Positions 36,900 to 48,923 of a stretch of 64,000 nt of DNA are shown here, piece by piece. A program made the translations under genes and the position numbers. How positions within the stretch are numbered: the stretch's first letter is position 1; every line of letters begins with the position of its first letter. This DNA comes from Athripsodes cinereus (taxonomy: Eukaryota; Arthropoda; Insecta; Trichoptera; Leptoceridae): assembly GCA_947579605.1 (NCBI GenBank), contig OX388314.1, positions 19,465,982 through 19,529,981 of the forward strand, given 5' to 3'. Below the pieces are notes generated by a model that saw only the letters and a program-made list of their open reading frames with translations, was not told where the DNA came from and did not search any database.

Positions 36900-37585
36900 A
36901 AAAAATATCACCCTGCACTGAGACCATAACAGCTTTTGGCCAAAGCGATCTCAGCAGGAGTTAACCTAATAAAAAAAATGATTACATTTGTTAAATACCA
37001 CAAAGAAAACATCATTAACATTTAAAACATTCACAACGGGTAGCAGCAAGCCTCCGTAGTTACTTAAAGACACTCACTCACTCATAAATATTTTCAAAAC
37101 ACAATAAGAAACCTTTAGAAATTCAGAACAACACATGGATAAATGCTTGGTATTTTCCTTTCTCCCGTCTTAATTACTGTCCATCTTCTAATTGAATATT
37201 TACACAAATGTAGTAGATTGTGATACCTATATGCTAGACTCATTTAGTTTCTTAATCCACGTATGTAATTGTAGTGTACTAATTCGGACATCCAATTAAG
37301 ACTGGTGAAATAAGGTTTAATAGCGGGTATTAAAAGATAGTAGATACGTAGGTGCTCTGTACGTCATTCATTATATTATTAGTAGGTAGTTAGTCTTATA
37401 TAAGACAGTAATTAATTAGTAGTTTTAGTAATAATAGTAATAGTACAGGTAGAAGAAGCCATTCAAGTTAATCCTTTTATTAGTGATTATCCAAGGAATC
37501 TATAACAGATAATAATGTCAATACCACCATCAGATAACTACAGGTGATGTTTATTTTTTGTTTATTTTATTACATATGGTAAATT
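36900..37585. other. AT-rich sequence, no gene seen
   Basis: No element recognised. TGAGACC...GATCTCAG at about 36918-36955 forms a weak inverted repeat of unknown origin. Confidence 0.4.
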
Positions 37586-37591
37586 AATTAC

Positions 37592-37645
37592 GTGCAGAGA
37601 ATCCTCTGGTTACCTTACTTGTGAGAGATGCCATAATGGTAAAGA
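37592..37645 (+). mobile_element. Family A tail fragment
   Basis: CCTCTGGTTACCTTACTTG, GAGAGATGCC and ATAATGGTAAAG are a worn family-A 3' end, similar to 22432-22480. Confidence 0.5.
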
Positions 37646-37769
37646 TATTTAGAAAAAAAATATTCCGTTAGATCACGGCCCTCTCCTCTACAACGTAGAA
37701 GTATGACATTCAAGATAAAGAACATATTATTGTGCATGTTCAATACTAATTTACCCACTATAAATGATA

Positions 37770-37920
37770 AATGTAGAAATAAACCCAGATCAAGGGGTCC
37801 GTGGTTCGATCCCAGGTGCCGGCAAATTCCCCTTTCACGGCACAAGCTTTTAGCTAAGTGTGAAAGGTGTATAAGGTTGTATTAGATATAATTATCTTTC
37901 TTAATATTAAAAAAAAAAAA
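37770..37920 (+). mobile_element. tRNA-related SINE (family D)
   Basis: AAGGGGTCCGTGGTTCGATC at 37789-37808 contains a pol III box B (GGTTCGATCCC). It continues CAGGTGCCGGCAAATTCC, CTTTCACGGCACAAGCTTTT, GTGAAAGGTGTATAAGG and ends in an A-run (about 37909-37920). The 5' tRNA part with box A is missing. The GGGTTT...AAACCC stem seen in the other copies is replaced by AGATATAATT. Confidence 0.75.
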
Positions 37921-37966
37921 ATTACTTACAGGTTTTTATTGAAGATACATTATGACTTTTAAACAT

Positions 37967-38222
37967 AATTTAAATAAAACACTTATTTGTAGTATATCCA
38001 CGGTGACTTTTTATTGGACGCGAGCCGGCTTTCAAGAGTTTCCGCTCTCATCATCAGGCTAGCGAAAAGATGATGAGAGCGGAAACTCTTGAAAGCCGGC
38101 TCGCGTCCAATAAAAAGTCACCGTGGATATACTACAAATAAGTGTTTTATTTAAATTAATTCAACATGAATTTCCACCAAGTACCGTCGGTTGAAAATAT
38201 CAACTTTACTTTTAAATTTGCT
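37967..38222 (+). mobile_element. Perfect 88-bp foldback plus ATG tract (Penelope-like)
   Basis: 37967-38054 and 38070-38157 are perfect inverted copies over 88 bases with a 15-base loop (CAGGCTAGCGAAAAG). Near the apex the minus strand has CTGATGA, a short spacer and GAAAC, the two conserved boxes of a hammerhead ribozyme, but the spacer does not form a good stem II. Nine bases after the right arm an ATG (38166) opens MNFHQVPSVENINFTFKFA and a stop. The same ATG tract occurs at 33262 and 55164. Perfect arms imply a recent origin. I infer a 5'-truncated Penelope-like copy with an inverted terminal repeat. Confidence 0.7.
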
Positions 38223-38229
38223 TGATGTA

Positions 38230-39075
38230 GGTACCTACGTAGTTGTACTTGCCCATTGCACAAAATTTATTTGTCTAGTTTAAATTGTTTATTTTATTTT
38301 GTTGATTTTTTGTGCAATAAGGTTTTTTTTTTATTATTATTATTATATAGTTGTATAGGTGCGCAAATAATTTGTTGTCAACCTATGTTATATTCTAAAA
38401 GTTTTATGTTGTTGTGTCAGTTAATCTAATGCCGATTTTGTTTCTGCTGATTTTAATAAGATTTTATTTTATACTCTAAAAAAATTATCGTTATTTAAAT
38501 AAAAAAAAAAACACTCTGTAGTGTTGATACTTGCCGTAGATACAATAATTATAATTAGCCGTAACAGGATCAGTGTAAGTGTGTTATGATTAGGAATAAA
38601 CAAATAATTACTATACCTTCCTACACTAACATAATATTGAAGATAGGAATTAGCAGACGCTTTTACTTTTATTAAGCACTTAATTATTATTTTGTATATA
38701 GAGGCATTTATTTAACAGATTTTTACATAATTAAAACAATACAGTCTTGACATAAAGCACCAAATATCATAATAGAAAGCGATAATCTTGTGTTATAAAG
38801 ATGAAGGCAATGGGGTTGATTCTTACCTAGAATCTTTCAATTGAAAGTTCGAGTGTATTCTCAGGCTGTCTACCACCCCTAACCTCATTTATATAGAAAT
38901 AATAATTCCAATGATAAAAAAAATCTGATAATCTTATTGTTTCCCGTTTTTCTTAAGTATTTTCCATAAAAAAATTCAATAAAATATGAAAAAAATTGAT
39001 CACTATTCTTATTATTTTTAGAATAATCATTATTTGTAGCTCACCATATTACAAAATTAAATATTATGTAGATTT
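38230..39075. other. AT-rich sequence, no gene seen
   Basis: A (TTA)n-type patch is at about 38328-38346. No gene is seen. Confidence 0.5.
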
Positions 39076-39081
39076 TACTAC

Positions 39082-39135
39082 TACGCCATCACTGTAAATC
39101 CCACAATTGTGTTAGCCAGCGGACTAACTTGAACA
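39082..39135 (-). mobile_element. Family A tail fragment
   Basis: ACTACGCCATCACTGTAAAT, CCCACAATTGTGTTAGCC and AGCGGACTAACTTG follow the family-A 3' end in reverse. Confidence 0.55.
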
Positions 39136-39667
39136 TTTTATTTAAATCAGTCGCAAACGAGTGGATAGCTTTGGGGAGAATATAATAGAATACATACTAA
39201 AATTATAGTTACAGGTACATAGTTTAAATGTATCTTTCCTAGTTATATTTCCATTTTGCTGTATCATCTTTAAAAAAGCTTCTACATGTTTAGATATTGT
39301 TTGAATAAATCAATAGATACACGAAATCAAATGTTTACGACAGCTGTAAGCAATCGTGGGCCGAACATGTAGACACCTATCATTAGTTTGAAACAAATTA
39401 ATTTTCCAAACCTCTCCATTATTGGCTTTATCTTAACACCATCTTGAATAAATGTAGGATCACATTACAATACTATAATACTCCGGCCCATACGCGAGCC
39501 CAGACCGGATCACAACAACTGATCAAATAATAATAATTGTATTTCGATATCAAATATACATAATTTAAAACGTCCATAAACTAATACTGTAACAATTATT
39601 ATTGATTTTTATTATTGATCTGATTAGAATATGGCGCAATGTAAATTAATATGTTTTTGAAGTGATG

Positions 39668-39812
39668 AAGAATATAAAATCCAACGATAACTGGCCAAAA
39701 AGGGCGATGTGCTTTCATCGACAAAGTTTCCGACTGCCAGGATATCCCTTTTTCACAGCATACTGCTCCTACGACAATGCCAGGAATGTCGTGGGAAGAG
39801 ATGATATTTTTG
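39668..39812 (+). pseudogene. Family B LINE C-terminal fragment
   Basis: AACGATAACTGGCC, GTGCTTTCATCGACAAAG, TTTTTCACAGCATAC, CCTACGACAATGCCAGG and AATGTCGTGGGAAGAGATGA follow family B, with a deletion in the NDIRALG region and loss of the end. Confidence 0.55.
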
Positions 39813-39944
39813 AAAAGTGTATATATTAAAAAACTATCAAAAATTGACTGAAAAATATACTTTTGTAAAAATAATGTTAATGAAATTTATTCTGCAATAG
39901 ACATTAAATACAACTATTACATAATTATAAAATGAAGTTATTCA

Positions 39945-40000
39945 TATTAATCATTGCGCAATGGGCGAGTTTGTCGCAGAAGCGATAAATCTTCAAACTT
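39945..40000 (-). mobile_element. Family C LINE 3' tail fragment
   Basis: GCGCAATGGGCGAGTTTGTC, then GCAGAAGCGA and TAAATCTTCAAACTT, is the family-C tail in reverse. The stem is TCGC/GCGA around TTCT in sense orientation. The GC-rich patch that follows (40020-40070) is not part of other copies and is unidentified. Confidence 0.6.
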
Positions 40001-40004
40001 CTTC

Positions 40005-43000
40005 TTCTTTACGTATCTTGTCGGGTCCCCCCGACGTCCACCTGGGATCCACGGGTCCACCTGAGATCATTGGTTTGTGGAAAATTCCAGGTGATCTTCT
40101 AACCAACCCAACTTATTTAAATGAAATTTTATTTTTGACTTAATCAAGGTAGATAACAAAATATTATACAAACTTCATGCAAATTTCATTAGAAATTAAT
40201 AAAGTTTTGTCAATTTCTTGTACCCCTTCTTAATTCATAGACCCGCGCCCTGGGAATCAACTCAAATGAAGTAGATACATACTAACAATGTAAGACATTT
40301 TTAACTTTTTATTTAACAGACTAGATTAACACCTGATAATACATAACAACTCATTATAATAATATTTCCTGCACCTTGTTTTGTAACCAATAATTATTAT
40401 GCAAATTCACAATGTAAATTACCCTTAATAATATCAATACTAGAAAAACTAGAATATGATTATATTGTTAGACTTGGTTTTTATGTAAAACATTTTTTCT
40501 TTATTTCGGTACTTTGGGGGAAAAACGTATGAAGCGCCGCAATAAATTGTTATGGAGATGTCTATAAATTTCAACATGCCCTTCGATAACGTATGTTATT
40601 ATCACATTGTATGTACCTACCTTACATGTTCTTCTATCTTCTGTATATCAATTGTCTATGAAGCAGTCAATTCTGTCTAATTTACTAGATTTAATGTAGG
40701 TATTTATTTTCAACATGTCTTTTTTAATTATTGGTTTATTAATTAAAAAGATGTGTATTTGTATCATAAGTTCCTGTTTTTCTCAAAATATTTTCTCAAG
40801 GATATTGATGTAGTTGTAGACATACTTTCGTGTTTGGATAAAATTACACTTATTTTAAAAATTTACACTTATTTTAAAAATCTATATTTTTATCTATACA
40901 GCCTCGCCATCTTCCACGAGTGGAGTTAAAATCTATATTTTGCTATTGATAAAGTAACATTTTAAAAAAGAACTGTAATTTACAACAACATAAATATACT
41001 CATTAAAAAAATTAAAATAGTGTTTAAAGTGTTGCTCTTCACTGCCTTTGAAATCATACAATGGATTATAATTCGTGTTAAAATTTCCATTTCGTATCTC
41101 AGCAACACTGTTATTCTTCTCTATAAAGAGCTTTTAAATTCGTGAAATTATTTGTAACAGCACCTTCTGATAGTCTAATTTATTAACATTTAATATCAAT
41201 TCCAATAGAATTAGGTCTTGAAGAATGAGCCTCGATTTTTTTACTACTTACTTAGGTAGGTACTTATAAATTTACAATATTCATACTAAATATGTTTCAC
41301 TGTTATCTGTTTAACAGGCGAGGACTTAACATAAAAAGACATATTTTATATGTAGGTATATATTATTATCCGATAAGTAAACCTTTCGACAATGCTTTGC
41401 ATCTTATAAATAATACGTATGATGCACTGATTTTTTTACTTTATTTTCTTTCATGCCGTTTAACGACCACTAGGTGTATCATTAAAACATATACAAGTAA
41501 ACCTATTTGTTTATGAAACACTGACGTCACCATACATTCGCTTTAGAACAAATAGCACGAGAAATGTAGAAAAATATTATAAATATCTAAAATCTGTTGA
41601 TAGTAATGTCACAAATCATAAAGCCTTTGAAAAAATTTAATTTTTTTCAAATTTTATTTGAAAACGAATGCCATTCCATTGGCGTCTTATTTATTTTTTC
41701 AAGATAATCTGCTTTCAAATCTGAAAATATGGAATGAGAACTTTTTTCTATCTACTGCACTTAATTTATAGTTTCAAAAACTTAGACCAGCAAGTTTCTC
41801 GTGATGTATTATTTAAGATAAACTATTGAAATAGATGATTGAAATAGAAGATAAACTTTAATTGAATTTCAGTTAGCGTTTGATTGCCAATCCGCTTCTG
41901 TTAATGCTGCTATAATTTTCCACACTAATTCCCAAATAAAAACAATAAAAATAATAATATCACTGTTCATTGTTTGTTACCAAATTACTAGTCCGATGTA
42001 ACTATTAATTATGCGATAAAATCGCCAAATTTAGATTTTGGATAAGTATCGAAATATTAAGTGCATGAAAGAGAATGATGGTGTTGCCCATTATAAAAAG
42101 TATTATGTTTTATTAGTAAGAGAATAGGTAGTAACTATTTAAAGTAGCGAAAAAATTATACTAGAATTGGTGTGGCAATAATTATATGTAATAGTTTCGA
42201 GTATTATTCCATAATAAGTGGTTAGAATCTATTTTACATACATACTTATGATATATTTTCTATGAGTACGGAATAAAAATTTGGAAGAATATTTAGCTTT
42301 TGTTACCTACTAAAGAGTTCACAAAAAATTATCAATATCCCTAATCTGGATTTTTACTTCATCAAGTTGGAAGAAAATCATCAAGCAACACTATGAAAGA
42401 ATATCTAAACATTCCATATCCCATTAAATACGTCGTCACAACTCTTGTGAATAAAGCTCGTAGGTACAAGTACTAGAAATTCTGGGCCAGTTTAGTGACC
42501 TCTTCACACAATTTTTTTTATCCAAAAATTACTATCATTGATCATTCACTCAATACGAACCTGACATTAATTTATGTCACAGAGGATTCTAAGTAGATAT
42601 GACATGATTTAACCAAAATTAAATGACTCGACCAAGCACCAAACCCAAAACCTCAGAACTTGTAAAACTCATTAGACAGACTTATTTTATTTATGCTATG
42701 AGTTATCAATTTATGTTTTATTATGTGATATTATAAAATAAATAAATACTAACAAGGTTGGCCATTCTTAATGTTGACAAGAAGTAGGTACTTGTATATC
42801 TATACCGTAACAATAAAAAGTCCTTAATCACAGGTTAATACTAGGTAAAAGTACCCAGTAACGATTCAACCTATTATTATTTTGAACTCATTAGTAACGC
42901 ATTGTATTTTTAATTCTGTTTGCCAACACCTTCACCTGTTATTATCATCATAACATAACAACCCGAATATACATATTATATACCTGTTATTTTATTATGA

Positions 43001-43888
43001 GTGCTTTGATCAGTGTTCACACCTTACCTATCATTATTAGATACTAGCTGTTGAAACTCGATTGCACTCATGGAATAATAATAAAAATACGAATAACTTG
43101 AAGACACACTATGGAAGACATACGCATTGGTTAAACAGGGCAAATTTTGTGGCAAAGCTGGGAAAGCTAAGTAGTTATAAACGAGAGTTGAAAGACTTAT
43201 TGACTATTTAACAGGGATCCTCTGGAGAAAATACCTGGACGCAATGAGCTACCAACCCAACTGGTGCAAGGGGGAAAACATTAATGTACTAATTCTTTGG
43301 TGTGAAAATAACGGTATTCTGACTTAACATGGAAACGGATACCTTAATTTTCAATGTCAAATTTAAATATTGCGTCGTGAAATTCCCAATATAATTATAA
43401 TCTACGCATATTTAATTATGTATCACAAAACATTTAATAAACTAGAGCATATAATAAAGAAGAAAAGTTTTACTCACCACTTTTTAGATAAAAATGACAA
43501 TAGTGAATACACAAAAATACATAAATACGTGTAAACAGCATAATATATTTATACAATGATTGTCTTTGTTTATTTTTTTTTGTGTTATTCTTAGATTTGT
43601 TTATCAGATAACAATGAAATTACTCGTGTTTTCTTTTACTGGGGTCGAAAGTGTTGAATTTTAATGCGTAGTGATTTTCGTTGATAAAGCGAGTATTAAT
43701 GTATGAAATTATTGATGATAATCACACATTGTGGATTACATAAGAAAGCTTAAAAAAAGAAAATCATAAGGCTTTGACTTATCAACAGTATTTGAATAAG
43801 GCTATATAGTATTTGATATTCTGTTATTTCGATCTCATAATATTTTATTTCCAAAAATAATGTAAATTAGAAACTTGAGATTTATATA
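40005..43888. other. AT-rich sequence, no gene seen
   Basis: About 3.9 kb with few landmarks. At 40843-40882 TTACACTTATTTTAAAAAT is repeated twice in tandem. At 40902-40928 CGCCATCTTCCACGAGTGG is a possible trace of family A in reverse. A 74-codon frame (41292-41516) has no motif. Confidence 0.45.
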
Positions 43889-43892
43889 TGTA

Positions 43893-44190
43893 GGTGGCAA
43901 ACCTAATCGCTGAATTGAATATGTAAAATGTCATAATTTCTTCAAACACCTGCCTTTTACACACTCATGACTCTTGAAAACTCTTCTCCGTAAGTTTTCG
44001 AGTCTGTAAAAGGCAGATGTTCGAAAACGTTAAGAAATTTTACATCTTAAATTCAGCGATGAGGTTTGCCACCCATTCCGAATGTCTTGAATTTATATTG
44101 GCACGAAGAGGACAGTTTGCATTTTTACTATATGCAGCTGGTCTGCTGGCTACCCTACTTGTGGGGTATGTCGAGATGGTGTAGATTTAT
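43893..44190 (+). mobile_element. Family A copy with inverted partial copy (foldback)
   Basis: A near-complete plus-orientation family A (about 43980-44190: CTTCTCCGTAAGTTTTCGAG, GCGATGAGGTTTGCCACCC, ATGCAGCTGGTCTGCTGGCT, CTACTTGTGGGGTATG) is preceded by its own 5' half in reverse (43893-43979: GGTGGCAAACCTAATCGCTG, CAAACACCTGCCTTTTACA). The two could fold into a hairpin of about 85 bases per arm, with mismatches. It may be two head-to-head insertions or a twin-priming product. Confidence 0.75.
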
Positions 44191-44384
44191 ATCCACTATA
44201 TCCAGGTCCTCATTTTTCAGCAGTTAAAAAATATGATGGTGCCTATAAATTGCAATCTTATGTTCAAAGGCTACATACATTCGTTTACGAACAAATTAGA
44301 GGCTGCTATGTATGAAGTAAGAAGGTATTAATTTAAATAGGTTAGATCAGTTTTACAAATATTTCTGTGGAATCATCAGAACAG

Positions 44385-44602
44385 GAAGACCCTCCTGCTC
44401 TTTTCTGTATATTCTTGAATGTACTATAAAAATCAAGGGCTCATGAAACATCAAGATATATGATATCTTCAATTCAGTGGTGAGAAATATTTCTCGTCCC
44501 ATCCATTTATATTTTTTAAAACACGGAGAGAAAATCCCTATATTTGTAACATAACAGTTAATCCTTCGTTTACCTTAATCGTAAGGGAAAACATGACGGT
44601 AT
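44385..44602 (+). mobile_element. Family A copy, strongly worn
   Basis: CCTGCTCTTTTCTGTATATT, GAATGTACTATAAAAATCAAG, TCTTCAATTCAGTGGTGAG, TCCCATCCATTTATATTTT and AAACATGACGGTATAGAC keep the family-A order from end to end, with many substitutions and a deletion in the CAGCTGG region. Confidence 0.6.
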
Positions 44603-44604
44603 AG

Positions 44605-46550
44605 ACAGACATTTTTTAATCATGTGAACTATTATTATTCATTTACATCTTATTCCAATCACGTGTATATCCACTTGACAATAAGGTCAGTCGTACATTA
44701 TAGTATGATTTTATACTGCATCAGATACCTTCGTATTCTCTCTTTATTGAAACTAGGTGTATAAGTATTATTAATCCAATTATTACTACTGGCTTATTCA
44801 CTGTGTTAATTGACAATGCTTTTGCACGCTAGTAGACGACTTCTTCTATCGACATTCATTATATCTATTATGTACTACTACAATCTACGTACCTACGCCA
44901 CTACTGACTACGGTGTTGTGCTGTGAACGTGATAATCCAATACGATGTCTTTAATCAATATCGCTGTGCTAAATTTTTTCTTTTATTATTTATTTCATTG
45001 CATACTATGATAAAACAATATACAACCATTTATAGATTTTCGTGGAATGTAGGAATTTAAAACTAATGAAATCTTTTGCTATTAAACCACTCGAGATTAA
45101 TCATTCCAATTAATTCAACTCACCGATAGTCAACCTATTTGAATATGTTGGTTTGTACTTGGTACACATAGATATGTGGACTTGCTTTAGGAGTGCATGA
45201 TACAGAGTTTCAATGCTTATGAATCAACTCAAGGCTTGGTTAACAAAACATTACCCGGGTAAAATTTCCAATTTCTCTGTTCTTCTTTTAACCATAATAA
45301 CAAAAACATTAAAATCCACACCTAGACTCCCATTCCCTCCCAGAAAGTGACGAGCTTTCTTGCAGCTCCCCCCATGTGATTTCTCTGTACCATGCTTATC
45401 ACATGTCTCAGAAAATTTTGAAAGTTATATATACATAGTTCAACTCGATACACCCATAGTTCAACTTGATATTTTTCCATTCGTGGATGAGATTTTATAC
45501 GTTCTCCATACAATCCCTATTTTTTCAAAGTGCAAAGATATCATCTGTTGTAGTTTTAATAGAAAAATATTTAGAAACATCTACACTTCATAGTTAATCC
45601 AATCTCCGACATCCAATTGTGTCAATAATTAAAAAAAAATCAATTAAATCTAATTACATTCAAATTAAGAGGCAGTCTGAAATCCAATGTAAGGAGTTAT
45701 TATTTGAGGTGGTGGACATGCTGTTACAATCTTTTGGAGGTGTATTTAAGTTAATTTGAATCGCAAATTTATTAAAAGAAAAAGAAAAAATCAAAATATT
45801 GGAGACGTTCGTTGATTTTGTTGTGAGCTTAATTTAACATTTTCGCATTCCAAGTTTCAAAACTAATAAGGTAATATGCTATAATTTCTTTCAGAATGTC
45901 TGCATTAAGTGTTCTCTTCACTATGTTAAACGCTTGTTAAGCACTTTTTGATATTACCTTTATGGATAATTTTTTTACAATTCCATTTAGTAAATAAAAT
46001 AACTAATTAAGTATTCAAAAGGTAAATATTTATTCTTCAATCAAATCAAATTTCTGAAAAACAATTTGAAAGTTAATTGATATCTAACAATAACTAAAAT
46101 ATGTAATTTGGGAGGTGATTAAATATTATTATAGGCTATATTGAATATAAGAATTATACAATCGATTTAAATGAAGTTAAATAATTACATTTCAACCCTT
46201 TATTTCAGAAGGTGTATACTTACAAAGGGAAAGTATTAAAAGTAATTACAATTATGAATATGTATGTATGTAATATTATTCTTCTTGTATAATTGTTTCT
46301 ACATCACGGAGGTAGTTAGTTGGTTATAAGCACTAATATTATTAGTGTTGTCATTGTCACGGGGTAAGTGCTGACAATCTCGGGGGTTATTTTATTGTCA
46401 TGTGAGGGTGGCACAGTGGGTGGCAGTTGTTAGTATTATTACGGAGGTTAAAGTGTAGTAGAAGTTATAGTAATTATTTCGTTTGCCTAAGAATAATGAT
46501 TGTATTTCAGGTACTTGTACTTTAATCGATGTATTGTGAATAAATAAAGC
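44605..46550. other. AT-rich sequence, no gene seen
   Basis: No element recognised. Short overlapping frames at 45322-45593 have no motif. Confidence 0.5.
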
Positions 46551-46559
46551 ATACTAGGT

Positions 46560-46790
46560 AAGCATTCCGTGATAAAGAATTGGACATCCACTTTTTTCTG
46601 TAAGTTTTGATGTGTCCTGTTAAAGCCAAGTGATTGCAAAACCTCACGTATAAGACAATTATTAACATCTGCAATTCAGCGATCAGGCTTGCCACCCATC
46701 CCGAATATATTTTTTTTAATATTAGCACGGAGAGGACGATCTAGTCCGCTGGCTGTTCTACTTGTGAAATATGCTGTTATGGTATAATCA
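46560..46790 (+). mobile_element. Family A copy
   Basis: TGATAAAGAATTGGACATCC, TTTCTGTAAGTTTTGATGTG, CTGCAATTCAGCGATCAGGC, TTGCCACCCATCCCGAAT, TTAGCACGGAGAGGACGA and CCGCTGGCTGTTCTACTTGT follow family A. The AGCTTGCATGTTTATT...CAGCTGG segment is deleted. Confidence 0.7.
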
Positions 46791-46829
46791 TACTAATTAA
46801 GTGCTTCTTCATGAAGTTTTCTGAGTAAA

Positions 46830-46925
46830 ATAACTCTCCAAATCTGTTCTGTAAATTCGAAAGGCAAGTTTTTAATATCTTCAATTGATCGAAGAAGTAA
46901 GCTACCCATCCTGAATGTCTTTTAT
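46830..46925 (+). mobile_element. Family A, 5' half
   Basis: AACTCTCCAAATCTGTTCTG, TATCTTCAATTGATCG and CTACCCATCCTGAATGTC match the family-A 5' half, in the same orientation as and just downstream of the copy at 46560. Confidence 0.5.
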
Positions 46926-47019
46926 TTTAAATCACGAAATCACAAAAAGTCTCTCCTGTTTTAATTATCTGTAGTAGAGGAATACTTTTTCTTCTTCTTC
47001 GCCCTCACCTTTATCACAT

Positions 47020-47166
47020 TTACTTGGGGTCGGCTCTCCAAGTCCTCATCTTCCAAGTTTTCCGGTCCCCTCCATCCTCCGAGCGCAACTTTGCCTCCTT
47101 CATGTCCCTGGCAATTGTGGACATCCAGGTGGTCACTGGTCTGCCTGGTCTTCTGGGTCCTACTTC
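47020..47166 (-). pseudogene. LINE polyprotein C-terminus (separate family)
   Basis: On the minus strand one frame gives GPRRPGRPVTTWMSTIARDM, KEAKLRSEDGGDRKTWK and MRTWRADPK before a stop at 47020-47022. R-RPGRP-TTW followed by DR-W and ADPK at the stop is a common C-terminal layout of LINE polyproteins. A GAA-rich tail follows in element orientation (about 46987-47000). Upstream coding is missing. Confidence 0.7.
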
Positions 47167-47169
47167 TAC

Positions 47170-48090
47170 TTCTAGACTTATTATAAAAATAATATTTTTG
47201 CTATAACTAAATTAATCATAAATGGTTTTTTCCTCAACGATGCAACCATGTCTTTCTATTAATCTCATCACAGAATATATCAATGAAAAAATTAATTATT
47301 TACCTTATAAAATAATAAGTTTTATTGTATGCTCTTACAAGTAACTAGACAATATACTCGCGATGCTCACGAGTGACTAGTGATAATGATATAACACAAT
47401 GTCTATGTTTGTGTTTCATTCTGCTACATATTGATATTATTATTATTATACATATAAATACTAATAATATCAGTGTTGTGTGTATATAGCTAGTAGGCTA
47501 GCAGTTAGAGAGTGGTGACTATAAACCTTGGCACCTGTCGGTCTTCACACCCTTAACTCCTTGCCTACCTCCCTAGGGGTTACGATAGTAATTAGCGCAA
47601 AGGGAGTTAATGGAACCCCACTCGTATTAATGACCGATATGGTGACAACAATTAATTCAACAAAATATTTCTACATTCTTACCATTAAATTTTCTTTATA
47701 CATAATATATTGTAGAGATTAGGTACCTACCTATATTGTCGTAAACAGTTCCTATTGAAATCAAAACATATTTGCAAAGAAAAAGTTATTATATAATATG
47801 TTCTCTATTTATTTTGCATGTTATGCATTTAACATTGAATTTAGGGTGGTAATTAAGCATAGAGAGTAAAACGAATTTCTCCAATGTTGACATTTTGTTT
47901 AGTATAAAACATTCTTAACCCAAAGATTTAAGCCTTTTTATAGGTACCTATACGAGTATGTGTTCAGTTGCCAGACTGTTTTTTTTTTATTACCTCTATG
48001 AAAAGCAGTCATGGCAAATTATGAATAATTATCCTTAAAAGTGACTACCTCAACGAGGATTTTCGTGCTATATAATGTATACGTATTTCG
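47170..48090. other. AT-rich sequence, no gene seen
   Basis: A slightly GC-richer patch at 47520-47645 has no recognisable product. Nothing else is seen. Confidence 0.45.
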
Positions 48091-48097
48091 AGTATCG

Positions 48098-48380
48098 AAA
48101 GTTGATGGATTGGTATATCCCTTGGAGCACCCAGTAAAGAATTAGTCTCCCGCTCTTCTCCGTAAGTTTTCGAGTGTCCTATAAAAGTCAGGTGTTCGAA
48201 AAAATTAAGACATTTTACATGCTAAATTCAGCGGTGAGGTTTGCCACCCATCCTGAATGTCTTGATTTTTATATTGGCACGGCATGTTTATTACCTATAT
48301 GCAGCTGGTATTCTGGCCACCCCACTTGTGGAATATGCCGTGATGGTATAGTATAGTAGTGTAGTATAAAGTTGATGGAT
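48098..48380 (+). mobile_element. Full-length family A copy with 13-bp target duplication
   Basis: AAAGTTGATGGAT stands at 48098-48110 and 48368-48380, so the unit is 48111-48367 (257 bases). In order it has TTGGAGCACCCAGTAAAGAA, CCGCTCTTCTCCGTAAG, TTTTCGAGTGTCC, ATTCAGCGGTGAGGTTTGCC, ATTTTTATATTGGCACGG, ACCCCACTTGTGG, ATATGCCGTGATGG and a (TATAG)n-like tail. Size, target duplication and repeated tail fit a SINE or other non-autonomous retroelement. No clear pol III boxes are seen. Confidence 0.9.
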
Positions 48381-48455
48381 ATCTATAGACAAAAAAAAAT
48401 ATATTGGGAATTGTAATGTATAGAATAATTAAAATGTAGGTATATTTAAAGCATC

Positions 48456-48517
48456 AGATCTATATGGCATTCCATTCTCTCTGCCTACCCCACTTGGGAA
48501 GCGGCGTGAGGGAATAG
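48456..48517 (+). pseudogene. LINE-1 3'-end remnant
   Basis: AGATCTATATGGCATTCCAT, TCTCTCTGCCTACCCCACTT, GGGAAGCGGCGTGAGGG and AATAG match the last about 20 codons and the stop of the LINE at 5116-6424. It lies 76 bases after a family-A copy whose 3' end has related wording, making the shared tail easy to compare. Confidence 0.75.
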
Positions 48518-48923
48518 AACATAATTGAAGAGAATATTTTAAATCAATGTTTGAATTATGGTTACCATACTGTCAGCGCCAAGAATCGTGGATGTCGGGT
48601 AAACAAAACCAATCAACAACGACCCATTCATTATTATTAAATATGACACGATATAAAACATAGTGATGGTATCTACCTACTAATAGTTGTATATATACTC
48701 CTTGGTAGGTATTTGAAGAATCTTTGAAGAAAGTTATGGTGGACTGTACCTATTATTACCACTTTCCGACTACTATAGCATTATTATTTCCACTGAAATA
48801 TTTTATTGTGGGTTGGATGTGAGTTGAATGTCTAGGAAAGTTCATGCAAACTTAATAATTATAAAATGAACCTATTTAGTAACAATTACAAGTTCTTAGA
48901 ATCTTTCATATATATAGTACTAG

